Shown: in pieces, positions 1-8,629 of the stretch | Position numbering within the stretch: the stretch's first letter is position 1 | Layout of the letters: every line of letters begins with the position of its first letter | DNA from: Methylobacterium soli | GTDB lineage: Bacteria > Pseudomonadota > Alphaproteobacteria > Rhizobiales > Beijerinckiaceae | Direction: 5' to 3' | DNA: 62,951 nt | Assembly: GCF_008806385.1 (NCBI RefSeq) | Contig: NZ_VZZK01000036.1 | Location: 1 to 62,951, forward strand | Translations under genes and position numbers: made by a program | Notes under the pieces: model-generated | Told to the model about the DNA's origin: nothing | The model's input: the letters and a program-made list of their open reading frames with translations, nothing else | Database searches by the model: none

Positions 1-494
1 CTTGGCCCATAGCGCATCCTTCCACTCGCGTGAGAAAACTGCACCATCAAACCCTGGGATCAAACACCTAGGGATCTTCGTCCCCTTGCGCGATGAAGCC
101 GCCGGCCTCCTCGCCAGCCTTGCGCCAGCGCGGCCGACCGGGAGCGCATCGGCCGGGCCGTGAGACCGCCCCACATCGCCTGCGGATCGCGCTCCAGGAA
201 TTTCGGCTCGCGAGCGTCTCTGCGCTTGTGTCATGTATGGTACCAACGCTAGTGTTCGCGGAATGGCTGGCCGGATCGTGAAGCATTCGATCCGGCCGAA
301 AGCGTCTTCGAAGGAGCGGCATCTGTCGCGTTTGGCGGATGCGAAGTCGGTTACCAGAGGAGCGGCACCGAAATCTCGCAGACGTCGAGACAAACGGGCC
401 AGGCCGCGCGGGCGGCGGCGTATCGTTTCAGCGGTTCACCGGACCAATCCCTGATCTTGCCGAGAGGCGGCATCGCACGGGAGGGCACAGGCGG
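1..494. other. Window start, no supported gene
   Basis: No gene can be supported here. Short reading frames on both strands (for example minus strand 68-322) are arginine/proline-rich and look like noncoding frames in GC-rich DNA. Fragments such as a minus-strand C-terminus ending EAGGFIAQGDEDP could be the remnant of a decayed gene, but no family is recognised. The stretch presumably carries the promoter for the PAS/HTH gene that follows. Confidence 0.4.
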
Positions 495-1523
495 ATGCAG
501 GGCAGCGGGTCCACCGTCTCGTCGGACGCCTTCGTCGCGATGATCGAGGCCGCGGGCCTCACCGGACATTGGAGCTGGTGCTTCGCGACGCGCGCCCATG
601 TCTGGTCGGCGGGCTTCTTCCACATCCTCGGGCTCGCCCCCGGGGCGATCGAGCCGGGCTGGGAGATTCTGCGCGATCGCGTCCATCCGGAGGATCGGCC
701 GGGGCTGCCGGCCTGCGATGCGGCGCTCGCCGAGACCCTGTGCGACCATACCTTCCGGGTCCTGCGCTGGAGCGGGTGCGAGCGGACCTTGAAGAGCCGT
801 GGCGAGCTCGTCCGGGATCTGGACGGTGCCGTGATCGGCGTGGCCGGCGTCGTCTTCGACATCACCGAGCAGGATTCCCTCTGGCGCAGCCGCGAGGCCG
901 ACCTGCGGCGCAACCGCGCCCTGTTCGATCACGCCAGCATCGTGTTCTCGTCGATGGACAGCTTTCCGCCCGACGATTACCCGCCGGAGCTTCGGGCGCT
1001 CACCGGCCTGCGCAACCTGGACCTGTTGAAGGATTTCGCCCGCTTCGTGCTGCCCGAGCAGCGGGCCTATCGGCGCAACCGGCTGGCGCAGCTGGTCCGG
1101 CAGGGCCAGCCCTTCTCCATGACGCCGACGCTCGCCCTCGCGAACGGCCACGGCAAGGCCTTCACGGCCGTGATGGTGCCGGTGGAAGATCCGACCGGCC
1201 GGGTCGAGGGCTGGGCCAGCCTGATGGTGCCGGCCGGCCCCGAGCGGACGCCGCCGGACACGGCCCGCGACGTCGATCCCCAGATCGCGGCGCCGCACCT
1301 ACGCGCCGCCCGCAACCTGCTCGGCTGGTCGATGATGCATCTCGCCAAGGCGAGCGGGCTCACCTCCGCGGTGATCCGCCGGCTGGAGGCGCCGGATGCG
1401 CCCTCCGATCCTGATGCCTGCGCGGAGGCGGCCCGCGGGGCCGTGATCCTGGCGCTGCGCAATGCCGGGATTACGTTCGCGCTGATCGAGGGCGGTGCGA
1501 TCGCGGTGGCGCGCCTCGACTGA
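495..1523 (+). CDS. PAS-domain protein with C-terminal XRE-like HTH
   Basis: A 342-residue soluble protein, probably a sensory transcriptional regulator. The N-terminal ~120 residues read as a PAS fold of the PAS_3 type: WSWCF near the start, then the VHPEDR signature and a closing FDITEQ. A less conserved middle region may be a second PAS-like domain. Residues about 269-298 (starting LRAARNLLGWSMMHLAKASG) have the helix-turn-helix pattern of XRE regulators. No transmembrane segment is seen. The ATG at 495 was preferred to an upstream in-frame start because the intervening 52 residues are low-complexity and arginine-rich. The ligand is unknown. The gene stands alone, convergent with the FdhF/YdeP locus. 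Confidence 0.75.
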   Translation: MQGSGSTVSSDAFVAMIEAAGLTGHWSWCFATRAHVWSAGFFHILGLAPGAIEPGWEILRDRVHPEDRPGLPACDAALAETLCDHTFRVLRWSGCERTLKSRGELVRDLDGAVIGVAGVVFDITEQDSLWRSREADLRRNRALFDHASIVFSSMDSFPPDDYPPELRALTGLRNLDLLKDFARFVLPEQRAYRRNRLAQLVRQGQPFSMTPTLALANGHGKAFTAVMVPVEDPTGRVEGWASLMVPAGPERTPPDTARDVDPQIAAPHLRAARNLLGWSMMHLAKASGLTSAVIRRLEAPDAPSDPDACAEAARGAVILALRNAGITFALIEGGAIAVARLD

Positions 1524-1530
1524 ACGGCCC

Positions 1531-1869
1531 TCAGGCGGCGTTGGCGATCCCGGGGCCGGACGCGGCGCCGAGCGCCCGCCCGGCCGGGCTCGCCGCGTAA
1601 TGCGCCCGCTGGGTGCGGGGATCGCGGCGCGTTACCGTGACGAGCGCCGCTTCCTCCAATTCCGAGAGGCCGCGCAGGGCGTGCGCGTGCGCGAGGGCGA
1701 AGGTCCGCGCGAAGGCGCGGGTATCGGCCGCGACCCCGAGGCGTAGGCCGGCCAGGAGCCCGGCGGCCAGCGGCGACAGGTCGGGCCGCTACCGCGCGAG
1801 CGCCTCGGCCGCGGCCAGGAACGCCGCGTCGGAGATCGGCGCGGGTTCCGCGTCCCGCCGCGCCGGCAT
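1531..1869 (-). pseudogene. Small partner gene of FdhF/YdeP oxidoreductase with in-frame amber codon
   Basis: The ATG at 1869 overlaps the TGA of the upstream oxidoreductase gene (translational coupling). The frame opens with MPARRDAEPAPISDAAFLAA, reaches LAR, then meets TAG at 1791-1789. It continues in the same frame without another stop for 85 codons to the TGA at 1531, reading RPDLSPLAAGLLAGLRLG and later LRGLSELEEAALVTVTRRDP. The continuation is helical, protein-like and has normal codon use, so the TAG probably replaces a TGG tryptophan by one transition. Intact, the product would be about 112 residues. By position it matches the small second subunit (Fdh4B-like) described with formate dehydrogenase 4 in Methylobacterium; that match rests on memory of the locus, not on a search. 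A sequencing error at one base would restore the gene. Confidence 0.65.
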
Positions 1870-4244
1870 CAGGCCGCCACCGCGGCGGCGCGGGCGCGCA
1901 GCGTCACCAGCACCGATTTCGAGGTCGGTGTGTCGCTGCCCGTCCCGAAGGAGGAGAGCGGCACGAGCACGTTCAGCTCCGGGTAATACCCCGCGAGGCT
2001 GCCGCGCGGCATCTCGAAGGGCACGAGGCGGAAATCCTCCGCCACGCGGTCGATCCCGTCCGGATGCAGCCCGACGATGTCGACCCGGTCGCCGAGGCGG
2101 GCCCGGATCTCCGCGAGGTCGTCCGGATGGGCAAACAGCACCCGGCGCTCGCCGTAGACGCCGCGGTAGCGGTCGTCGAGGCCGTAGATCGTGGTGTTGT
2201 ACTGGTCGTGCGAGCGGAAGGTCTGCAGCACGAACGTGTCGGGGGCACGCCGCGCCTGCTGGTGCTCGGTCGATTCCGGCAGGGCCTCGGCCGCGAAGCC
2301 GGCCCTTCCGGTCTCGGTCTCGAACACGCGCTCGGCCGCGAGGTTGCGCAGCATGAAGCCCCGTGGGCGTCGGACCCGGACATTGTAGCCAGTGAATCCC
2401 GGGATGGTGGCCTCGATCAGCGAGCGGATCCGGTCGTAATCCTCGCTGAGCCCGGCCCAATCGACCTTGTCCGAGCCGATGGTGGCCGCGGCCATGCCGG
2501 CGATGATGGCGATCTCGGAGCGCAGCGCCTTCGAGGCCGGCTTGTTGATGCCGCCGGAGCCGTGGACCATGCTCATCGAATCCTCGACGGTCACGATCTG
2601 GGTCTTGCCGGCGGCGTTGCGGTCGATCTCGGTGCGGCCGAGGCAAGGCAGCAGGTAGCCGACCGTGCCCGGGAGAAGGTGGGAGTGGTTGAGCTTCGTG
2701 GCGATGTGCACCGTGAGGCGGCAGCCGGCGAGCGCCCGCGCCACCCGGCACGAATCCGGCGTCGCCCGCGCGAAATTGCCGCCGAGCCCGATGAAGGCCT
2801 TGGCCGAGCCGTCCAGCAAAGCGTTGATCGCCGCCACCACGTTGTGGCCGTGCCGGCGCGGCGCCGGGAAGCCGAAGGTCCGCTCCAGCGCGTCGAGGAG
2901 GGCGGCCGGCGGGCGCTCGTTGATGCCGACCGTGCGGTCGCCCTGGACGTTCGAGTGGCCGCGCACGGGGCAGAGGCCGGCGCCGGGGCGGCCGATATGC
3001 CCGCGCAGGAACATCACGTTGGCCATCTCGCGGATGGTCGCCACCGAATGCCGGTGCTGGGTCACCCCCATGGCCCAGGTGCAGATCGCCTTGTCCGCCC
3101 CGAGATAGACCTCCGCGGCGGTCTCGATCTCGTCGCGGGCGAGGCCCGACTGATCGAGGGTGGTCTCCCACGCGGTCGCCTCGACGAGGGCCCGGTAGGC
3201 CTCGTAGCCGGCTGTGTGGCGGGCCAGGAACGGCCGGTCGAGCACGGAGGGGCGGCCCGCCCGCAGGGCCGCGTCGTCGGCCGCGAAGATCGCCTTGGCG
3301 ATGCCGCGGAACACCGCCATGTCGCCGCCGAGGCGTGGCTGGAAATAGTGGCTGGCCACGGGCGCGCTCGCGCCGCGCAGCATCTCGACGGTGTTCTGCG
3401 GGTCGGCGAAGCGCTCGAGCCCGCGCTCGCGGACCGGGTTGAGCACCACGACGCGGGCGCCGCGCTGGGCGGCACGGCGCAGGTCGCCGAGCATGCGGGG
3501 ATGGTTGGTGCCGGGATTCTGGCCCACCACGAAGATGGCGTCGGCCTTCTCGAAATCCTCCAGCAGCACCGTGCCCTTGCCGATGCCGATGGCGGCCTGC
3601 AGGGCGACGCCGCTCGCCTCGTGGCACATGTTCGAGCAATCGGGGAAGTTGTTGGTGCCGTAGTGCCGGGCGAAGAGCTGGTAGAGATAGGCGGCCTCGT
3701 TCGAGGCGCGGCCGGAGGTGTAGAACTCGGCCTGGTCCGGATGATCGAGCCCGCGAAGCGTCGCGCCGATCTCCGCGAAGGCCGCCTCCCAGGTGACCGG
3801 AAGGTAGCGGTCGGAGGCCGGGTCGTAGCGCAACGGCTCCGTCAGGCGGCCCTGGCCCTCGAGGGCGTAGTCGCTCCAGCCGCGCAGTTCCTGGACGGTG
3901 TGCCGGGCGAAGAAGGCTGGGGGCGTGCGCTTGTCGGTCGCCTCCCAGGAGACCGCCTTCACGCCGTTCTCGCAGAACTCGAACGAGGAGCCGTGCTCCG
4001 GGTCGCCCCAGGCGCAGCCGGGGCAGTCGAACCCGTCCGGCTGGTTGGCCTTCAGCATGGCGCGGGCGCCCGAGAGCGGGGCGCGGCTGCCCAGCAGGTG
4101 CTTGCCGCAGCTCTTCAGGGCCCCCCAGCCGCCGGCGGCCGAGGAGCGCTTGGTCCCCTCGACCTTGGCTTCGCCTTCGGTCTCGCCCCGGCCGGGTCCG
4201 GCGTGGCGCGTAGCGGTCTTGCGAGACCCGACCGGGTGATCCAT
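1869..4244 (-). CDS. FdhF/YdeP family molybdopterin oxidoreductase (formate dehydrogenase 4 large subunit-like)
   Basis: A 791-residue molybdopterin oxidoreductase of the FdhF/YdeP family, a typical length. After a basic N-terminus come FDCPGCAWGDPEHGSSFEFC (about residues 75-95), the Mo-cofactor signatures YTSGRASNEAAYLYQLFAR and NNFPDCSNMCHEASG, then VVGQNPGTNHPRML, GLCPVRGHSNVQGDRT and a C-terminal molydop-binding domain with TFRSHDQYNTTIYGLDDRYRG. No NAD- or quinone-binding subunit lies nearby. In methylotrophs a protein of this family (Fdh4A) oxidises formate to CO2. The ATG at 4244 was chosen; the longer upstream frame is arginine-rich and uncharacteristic. It is coupled by a TGATG overlap to the small gene at 1531-1869, which carries a nonsense codon. 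Cytoplasmic, as no signal peptide is seen. The electron acceptor is unknown. Confidence 0.88.
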   Translation of the reverse strand: MDHPVGSRKTATRHAGPGRGETEGEAKVEGTKRSSAAGGWGALKSCGKHLLGSRAPLSGARAMLKANQPDGFDCPGCAWGDPEHGSSFEFCENGVKAVSWEATDKRTPPAFFARHTVQELRGWSDYALEGQGRLTEPLRYDPASDRYLPVTWEAAFAEIGATLRGLDHPDQAEFYTSGRASNEAAYLYQLFARHYGTNNFPDCSNMCHEASGVALQAAIGIGKGTVLLEDFEKADAIFVVGQNPGTNHPRMLGDLRRAAQRGARVVVLNPVRERGLERFADPQNTVEMLRGASAPVASHYFQPRLGGDMAVFRGIAKAIFAADDAALRAGRPSVLDRPFLARHTAGYEAYRALVEATAWETTLDQSGLARDEIETAAEVYLGADKAICTWAMGVTQHRHSVATIREMANVMFLRGHIGRPGAGLCPVRGHSNVQGDRTVGINERPPAALLDALERTFGFPAPRRHGHNVVAAINALLDGSAKAFIGLGGNFARATPDSCRVARALAGCRLTVHIATKLNHSHLLPGTVGYLLPCLGRTEIDRNAAGKTQIVTVEDSMSMVHGSGGINKPASKALRSEIAIIAGMAAATIGSDKVDWAGLSEDYDRIRSLIEATIPGFTGYNVRVRRPRGFMLRNLAAERVFETETGRAGFAAEALPESTEHQQARRAPDTFVLQTFRSHDQYNTTIYGLDDRYRGVYGERRVLFAHPDDLAEIRARLGDRVDIVGLHPDGIDRVAEDFRLVPFEMPRGSLAGYYPELNVLVPLSSFGTGSDTPTSKSVLVTLRARAAAVAA

Positions 4245-4524
4245 CGATGCATCCTGAAACGGGGGGAGCGCGGGCCCCGTCCGGAGGCGGCAGGTCTCGC
4301 AGCCGCGAGATAAGCGTCGCTCGGGACGGCGCTCAATCGCACGCGAACGCAGGCCCCTCATGCACCCGGCACCTGAGCGGCGGCTTCCCTTCGGTTTCGC
4401 CCTGCGGGGGCGCGCGATCCGAGCGCGCGGAATGGGGGGCATGCGCTGAGGGACGGACGCCCGCGCCCGGTTGAGCCCAGGGCACCGGCGGCCTAACCCA
4501 TCGCGGTGATGCGGAGGAGCGCGG

Positions 4525-4812
4525 ATGCAGGTGCGGGTGCGGGTTCTGGCGGCGCTCGCGGCGGGAATCGCCGTCGGGCTCGCGGTCATGGCCTATGATC
4601 GCGGGCGCGACATCGAATGGGCCGTCACCGCCGCGCAGATCGCGGATGCGCGGACCTACGGCAAGCCCGGCGTCGAGGTGTCGCCCGGCCGCTTCGTCAC
4701 CGAGCCGATGCGGGCCGAGGGTGCCGGCTGGCTCCCGCTGAAATGGAGCCTGCTCGGCCTCGCGGCGGCCTGCGCGGTGCTCGCCGGGACGGGGGGACGC
4801 GGCCTGCGGTGA
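4525..4812 (+). CDS. Small two-TM hypothetical membrane protein
   Basis: A 95-residue protein with a hydrophobic segment at about residues 6-23 (VLAALAAGIAVGLAVMAY) and a second near the C-terminus (LKWSLLGLAAACAVLAGT), separated by a polar loop of about 45 residues. This suggests a small inner-membrane protein with both ends in the cytoplasm. A good ribosome-binding sequence (GGAGGA) lies about 9 bases before the ATG. It is divergent from the FdhF/YdeP gene and convergent with pyrD. No family is recognised and no function is proposed. Confidence 0.65.
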   Translation: MQVRVRVLAALAAGIAVGLAVMAYDRGRDIEWAVTAAQIADARTYGKPGVEVSPGRFVTEPMRAEGAGWLPLKWSLLGLAAACAVLAGTGGRGLR

Positions 4813-4901
4813 GGCCTAAGCGGCGGAGCTTCAGAGCCGGTTAAGGCCGGCGATCGAGCGCGCCGGAGCGGTTCCCGATCGCGTTGCCGTCGCGAGCGGC
4901 T

Positions 4902-6014
4902 CTAAGCCTTCGACGCGCTCCCCGCCGCTGAACCGGTCTCCGCTTCGGCGGCGAGCGCTCGCGCGTCGCGCCCGACCGCCTGCGACAGGCCGGTCAGCCC
5001 CTCGGCCTTGATCCGGGCGAGGAGGCCGGCCTTGATCTCGGGGATCAGGCCGGGGCCCGCATAGACCAGCGCCGAGTAGAGCTGCAGCAGGGTGGCGCCG
5101 GCCCGGATCTTGGTCCAGGCCGCCTCGGCGGAATCGATGCCGCCGACCCCGACGAGGGGCAGCCGGCCGCCGACCCGCAGGTAGGTCTCGGCCAGGAGCC
5201 GCGTCGCGGGGCCGAACAGGGGCCGCCCGGAGAGGCCGCCGGTCTCGCGCGCGAGGGTGGTCTCGGCCAGGCTCGCGGGCCGCGCGATGGTGGTGTTCGA
5301 GACGACGAGCGCCTGCACGCCCCGCCGTTCCGCCGTGGCGCAGATGGCGTCGAGGGCGCCGAGGGTGATGTCGGGCGCGATCTTCAGGAGGATCGCGGTC
5401 GCCGGATGGACCGCGTCCCGGGCCTCGACCACCCGCGCCAGCAGCGTGTCGAGGAAGGCCTCCCCCTGCAGGTCGCGCAGGCCCGGGGTGTTCGGCGAGG
5501 AGACGTTGACGGTCACGAAGGCGACGTGCGGTGCCAGCGCCCGGGTGCAAGCGACGTAATCGGCGAGGCGATCGGTCGCCTCCTTGTTCGCCCCGATATT
5601 GACCCCGACGAGGCCGGGACGCCGCGCCCGCGTTGCGAGCCGGCGCGCGACCACCGCGAGCCCTTCGCTGTTGAGGCCGAAGCGGTTGATGACGCCGCCG
5701 TCTTGGGTGAGCCGGAACACCCGGGGCTTCGGGTTGCCGGGCTGAGGCTTGGGCACCACGCCGCCCACCTCCACGAAGCCGAAGCCGAGGCCGAGCAGCG
5801 CGTCCGGCACCTCGGCGCCCTTGTCGAAGCCCGCCGCGAGGCCGACCGGGTTCGGGAAGCGGTGCCCGAGGCAATCGACCGCGAGCCGCGCGTCGTCGGC
5901 CGGTGGGCGCCGGGGCGGCATCAGGGCCAGCGCCCGGAGCGTCAGGTTATGCGCGGATTCCGCGTCGAGCCCGTGCAGAACCGGGCGGATGAGAGGGAAC
6001 AGGCTGCCGATCAT
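4902..6014 (-). CDS. pyrD: Dihydroorotate dehydrogenase (quinone), class 2
   Basis: Membrane-associated flavoenzyme oxidising dihydroorotate to orotate with quinone, step four of pyrimidine synthesis. The 370 residues fit class 2. The N-terminal amphipathic part (LFPLIRPVLHGLDAESAHN) is the membrane-association extension of the family. FMN and substrate motifs are seen: NPVGLAAGFDKGAEVPDALL, GVNIGANKEA, the catalytic-serine loop VNVSSPNTPGLRDLQ, LLKIAPD, and GVGGIDSAEAAWTKIRAGAT near the end. The start codon overlaps the stop of the DUF952 gene upstream (TGATG), so the two are translationally coupled, an arrangement common in rhizobial relatives. Confidence 0.96.
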   Translation of the reverse strand: MIGSLFPLIRPVLHGLDAESAHNLTLRALALMPPRRPPADDARLAVDCLGHRFPNPVGLAAGFDKGAEVPDALLGLGFGFVEVGGVVPKPQPGNPKPRVFRLTQDGGVINRFGLNSEGLAVVARRLATRARRPGLVGVNIGANKEATDRLADYVACTRALAPHVAFVTVNVSSPNTPGLRDLQGEAFLDTLLARVVEARDAVHPATAILLKIAPDITLGALDAICATAERRGVQALVVSNTTIARPASLAETTLARETGGLSGRPLFGPATRLLAETYLRVGGRLPLVGVGGIDSAEAAWTKIRAGATLLQLYSALVYAGPGLIPEIKAGLLARIKAEGLTGLSQAVGRDARALAAEAETGSAAGSASKA

Positions 6015-6358
6015 GCCGCGATCTCCGCCGGGAACAGGTGGCGGCCATCCGGCCCGAGGGGCAGTTCGGCGACCGCCCGCACCGCGCTCAAGGGGAGGGG
6101 GCCGTAGAGATGCGGGAACAGGTCGCCGCCGCGGGAGGGCTCGTAGCGCAGGGCGCCGCCCAGGGCCTCGGCCTCGACCGAGACGAGGAGGAGGTCTTGG
6201 GCGCCCGCGAAATGCCGCGCTGCGGTCTTGGCGGCCTGCGCCGCGGTCGAGAAGTGGATGAAGCCGTCGGCGTGGTCCACCGGCGCGCCGTCGAAGCGGC
6301 CGGCTTCCTCGGCCTCGCGCCAGAGCGCTCGGGGACAGATTTTGTAGATGAGGGGCAT
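6011..6358 (-). CDS. DUF952 domain-containing protein
   Basis: A 115-residue protein of the DUF952 family. It starts MPLIYKICPRALWREAEEAG and carries the diagnostic DGFIHFSTAAQAAKTAARHF block and the histidine-containing DLFPHLYGPLPLSAV block. Family members are structurally related to ADP-ribosyl-type folds, but the reaction is not established, so no activity is assigned. An upstream in-frame start exists, but the family N-terminus begins at MPLIYK (ATG at 6358). It overlaps pyrD by 4 bases and is first in a two-gene operon that diverges from the S24 repressor. Confidence 0.85.
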   Translation of the reverse strand: MPLIYKICPRALWREAEEAGRFDGAPVDHADGFIHFSTAAQAAKTAARHFAGAQDLLLVSVEAEALGGALRYEPSRGGDLFPHLYGPLPLSAVRAVAELPLGPDGRHLFPAEIAA

Positions 6359-6528
6359 CGGCACCGTCCGTATGACGGGGCGTCGATAGAGCGAGTGGCC
6401 TCCGCTGCGCAACAGCGCCGCGCCGGCCCGCCCGGCTCAGCCCCTCTCCGCGAAGTCCCGGGGACGCGTCCGGAGCGTACGGATTCGGGTGCGAAATACG
6501 CAGAACGCCGATTGCATTTTGAGCTGTT

Positions 6529-6550
6529 TAGTTCTACTTTCCTACAACTA
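6529..6550. promoter_or_regulatory. Candidate operator upstream of S24 repressor
   Basis: A 22-bp imperfect palindrome with outer arms TAGTT and AACTA and inner matches TA/TA, arranged TAGTTnTA-N6-TAnAACTA. It sits 40 bp before the start of the S24-family repressor gene in an AT-rich patch of the divergent intergenic region. Autoregulation through such a site is usual for this family. It could equally control the divergent DUF952-pyrD pair. Confidence 0.5.
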
Positions 6551-6590
6551 GGCCGTGCGTCTTAGCGGCCCGCGCAGGCTCGAACCCCTC

Positions 6591-7223
6591 ATGCTGTCCC
6601 ACGAGCAGATCTGGACCGCGATCGACCGCCTGGCCGAGCGGCACGGTTTCTCGGCCTCGGGCCTCGCCCGCCGCGCAGGGCTCGACGCCACGAGCTTCAA
6701 CCGCTCGAAGCGGATCGGACCCGACGGGCGCAAGCGCTGGCCCTCCACCGAATCGGTCTCGAAGGTGCTCACCGCCACCGGCGCCAGCCTCGACGAGTTC
6801 CTGCGCCTGATCGAGCCCCGCGAGGGGCCGCCCCGGGCGATGATCCCGCTCATCGGCATGACCCAGGCCGGCGCCGGCCGCCTGTTCACCGACGAGGGCA
6901 TGCCGACGGGCGGTCCGGGCTGGGAGGAGATCGAGTTCCCCGATCTCGGCGAGGAGCGGGCCTTCGCGCTGGAGGTCCAGGGCGATTCGATGAACCCGCT
7001 CTACCGGGACGGCGACGTGCTGATCGTCTCGCCCTCGGCGAGCGTGCGCAAGGGCGACCGGGTCGTGGTCCGGCTCCATGCGGGCGAGGTTCTGGCCAAG
7101 GAGCTGCGCCGCCGCACCGCCCGCACGGTCGAGCTCTCCTCCCTCAACCCGGATCACCAGGACCGCGTCGTCAATGTCGGCGAGATCGCCTGGATGGCCC
7201 GGGTGATGTGGGTGCGGCAATAG
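6591..7223 (+). CDS. S24 family (LexA/CI-like) HTH repressor-peptidase
   Basis: A 210-residue regulator with an N-terminal DNA-binding helix-turn-helix (residues 5-70, including ASGLARRAGLDATSFNRSKR) and a C-terminal S24 domain. The catalytic dyad is visible: Ser133 in VQGDSMNPLYRDGD and Lys170 in GEVLAKELRRR. An Ala-Gly pair near residues 93-96 (TQAGAG) could be the self-cleavage site, by analogy with LexA and CI. It lacks the winged helix expected of LexA, so it is a paralogue, not the SOS repressor. The ATG at 6591 follows the candidate operator at 6529-6550. The target genes are unknown; autorepression is inferred. The stop codon lies inside a 19-bp tandem duplication. Confidence 0.88.
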   Translation: MLSHEQIWTAIDRLAERHGFSASGLARRAGLDATSFNRSKRIGPDGRKRWPSTESVSKVLTATGASLDEFLRLIEPREGPPRAMIPLIGMTQAGAGRLFTDEGMPTGGPGWEEIEFPDLGEERAFALEVQGDSMNPLYRDGDVLIVSPSASVRKGDRVVVRLHAGEVLAKELRRRTARTVELSSLNPDHQDRVVNVGEIAWMARVMWVRQ

Positions 7224-7251
7224 TCCGAGCCTCCGGCAATAGTCCGAGCCT
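7215..7251. repeat. Tandem 19-bp duplication across S24 gene stop
   Basis: The 18-base string CGGCAATAGTCCGAGCCT occurs at 7215-7232 and again at 7234-7251, giving two tandem copies of a 19-bp unit with one differing base. The TAG stop of the S24 gene is in the first copy. It looks like a recent slippage duplication with no effect on the protein. Confidence 0.85.
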
Positions 7252-7369
7252 GCGGGATGGGCCGGTGCGTCACCGCGCGGCACCCCGCGCCGGCACGCCT
7301 TGGCCATGCCGCGCGTTGCCGCTATCGAGAGCGGGTCGGGAGCGCGGACCCGTCGAGCCGGGATCGATC

Positions 7370-8455
7370 ATGGTGCAGCCCGAAGCGGACGGCCGGTATC
7401 AAGCTCCCGCCGACCGCGCGCCGCCGGCAATCCCCGGTGCCTGGGAGCCGATCCTCGCGGCCTCGCCGGTCGCGACCGCCCTGACCGCGCCCGACGGCGC
7501 CATCCTGTACGCGAACCCCGCCTTCCTGGTCCTGACCGGCTTCGCGCCCGAGGCGGTGCGCGGGCAGGAGATCCGCGCGCTCCTGCGCGAGGGACCGGGC
7601 GCCACCGGTTCGGCCGAGGAATTCCTGGCGCTCACCCGGGACGGCATCGGGTTCTGGGCCTGCGTCAGCCTCGCGCCGATCGCCGGGAGCGATCTCAGCC
7701 TGTGTCAGGTCCTCGACGTGACCCGGCGGCGGGAGGCCGAGGGGGCGCTTGCCCTGTCGCGCCAGCGCGAGGCCCTCGGGCTCCTGACGAACAGCGTCGC
7801 GCACGAGTTCAACAACTTCCTGCAGATCCTGATCGGCTACGTCGACGGCCTGACGCGGCGGCTCGGCGACCGGCCGGAGCCCTTCATCCAGCGCGCGCTC
7901 ACGCGCTCGACCGACGCGGTCGAGCGGGCCACGATCCTCACCCGGCAGCTCCTCGCCTTCTCCCGCCGGATCGCCCCGGACGTGTGCCCCGTCGATCTCG
8001 CCCGGCTGGTGCGCGACGTGGCCGAGCGCCTGCGCCCGGGCCTGCCGCCGAGCATCACCCTGGACCTCGAGATCGCCAGCGACCTCCCGCCCGCCCTGAG
8101 CAACCCGACGCAGGTGGAGCTCGCCCTCGGCCACATCGTCGCCAATGCCTGCGAGGCGATGCCGAGCGGCGGCGCCCTCACGATCGCGGCCTTCCGGTTG
8201 CCGCCGGGCGACCGGACGATCCAGCGGCCCGGCGACGGCGCCGTGGGCATCCTGGTGCGCGACACGGGCTCGGGCATGTCCCCCGAGATGCTCGCGAGGG
8301 CGCTCTCGCCCTTCGCCACCAGTCACGAGGCTGGGCGCGGGGCGGGGCTCGCCATCGTGCACGGGCTGATGAAGCGCCAGAACGGCACCATCACGCTCGA
8401 AAGCCAGCCCGGGGCCGGCACCAGCGTGCGCCTGATCTTCCCGGCCGTGGTGTAG
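7370..8455 (+). CDS. Soluble PAS-domain sensor histidine kinase
   Basis: A 361-residue cytoplasmic histidine kinase. A PAS domain spans about residues 25-120 (ALTAPDGAILYANPAFLVLTG, closing in QVLDVTRRREAEG). A HisKA helix follows, with the phosphoacceptor His145 in SVAHEFNNFLQILIGY, then a HATPase_c domain with N-box HIVANACEAMPSGG, G1 VRDTGSGMSPEML and G2 GAGLAIVHGLMKRQNG. No membrane segment and no receiver domain are present, and no response regulator is adjacent, so the partner is unknown. The start MVQPEA was preferred over a frame beginning inside the preceding gene. Confidence 0.87.
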   Translation: MVQPEADGRYQAPADRAPPAIPGAWEPILAASPVATALTAPDGAILYANPAFLVLTGFAPEAVRGQEIRALLREGPGATGSAEEFLALTRDGIGFWACVSLAPIAGSDLSLCQVLDVTRRREAEGALALSRQREALGLLTNSVAHEFNNFLQILIGYVDGLTRRLGDRPEPFIQRALTRSTDAVERATILTRQLLAFSRRIAPDVCPVDLARLVRDVAERLRPGLPPSITLDLEIASDLPPALSNPTQVELALGHIVANACEAMPSGGALTIAAFRLPPGDRTIQRPGDGAVGILVRDTGSGMSPEMLARALSPFATSHEAGRGAGLAIVHGLMKRQNGTITLESQPGAGTSVRLIFPAVV

Positions 8456-8629
8456 AGGCCGCGCAGGCCTCGATCCGGGCGTACGCACGCTGAATTAACC
8501 ACCCACGGTCGAAGACCGGGTTTCATCCGAAAAAACTTAGCGGTTGTGCGGACTAAAACTCCGGCACGCACGTCTCCATATTATCGTCGGCGATCACGCC
8601 ACGACATTTACTCTCGCAGAGGCGAATCG

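Noticed and set aside
6591..7223. S24 gene as SOS lexA
   Set aside because: No winged helix or LexA N-terminal pattern, and no GTTC-N7-GTTC-type alphaproteobacterial SOS box was seen upstream.
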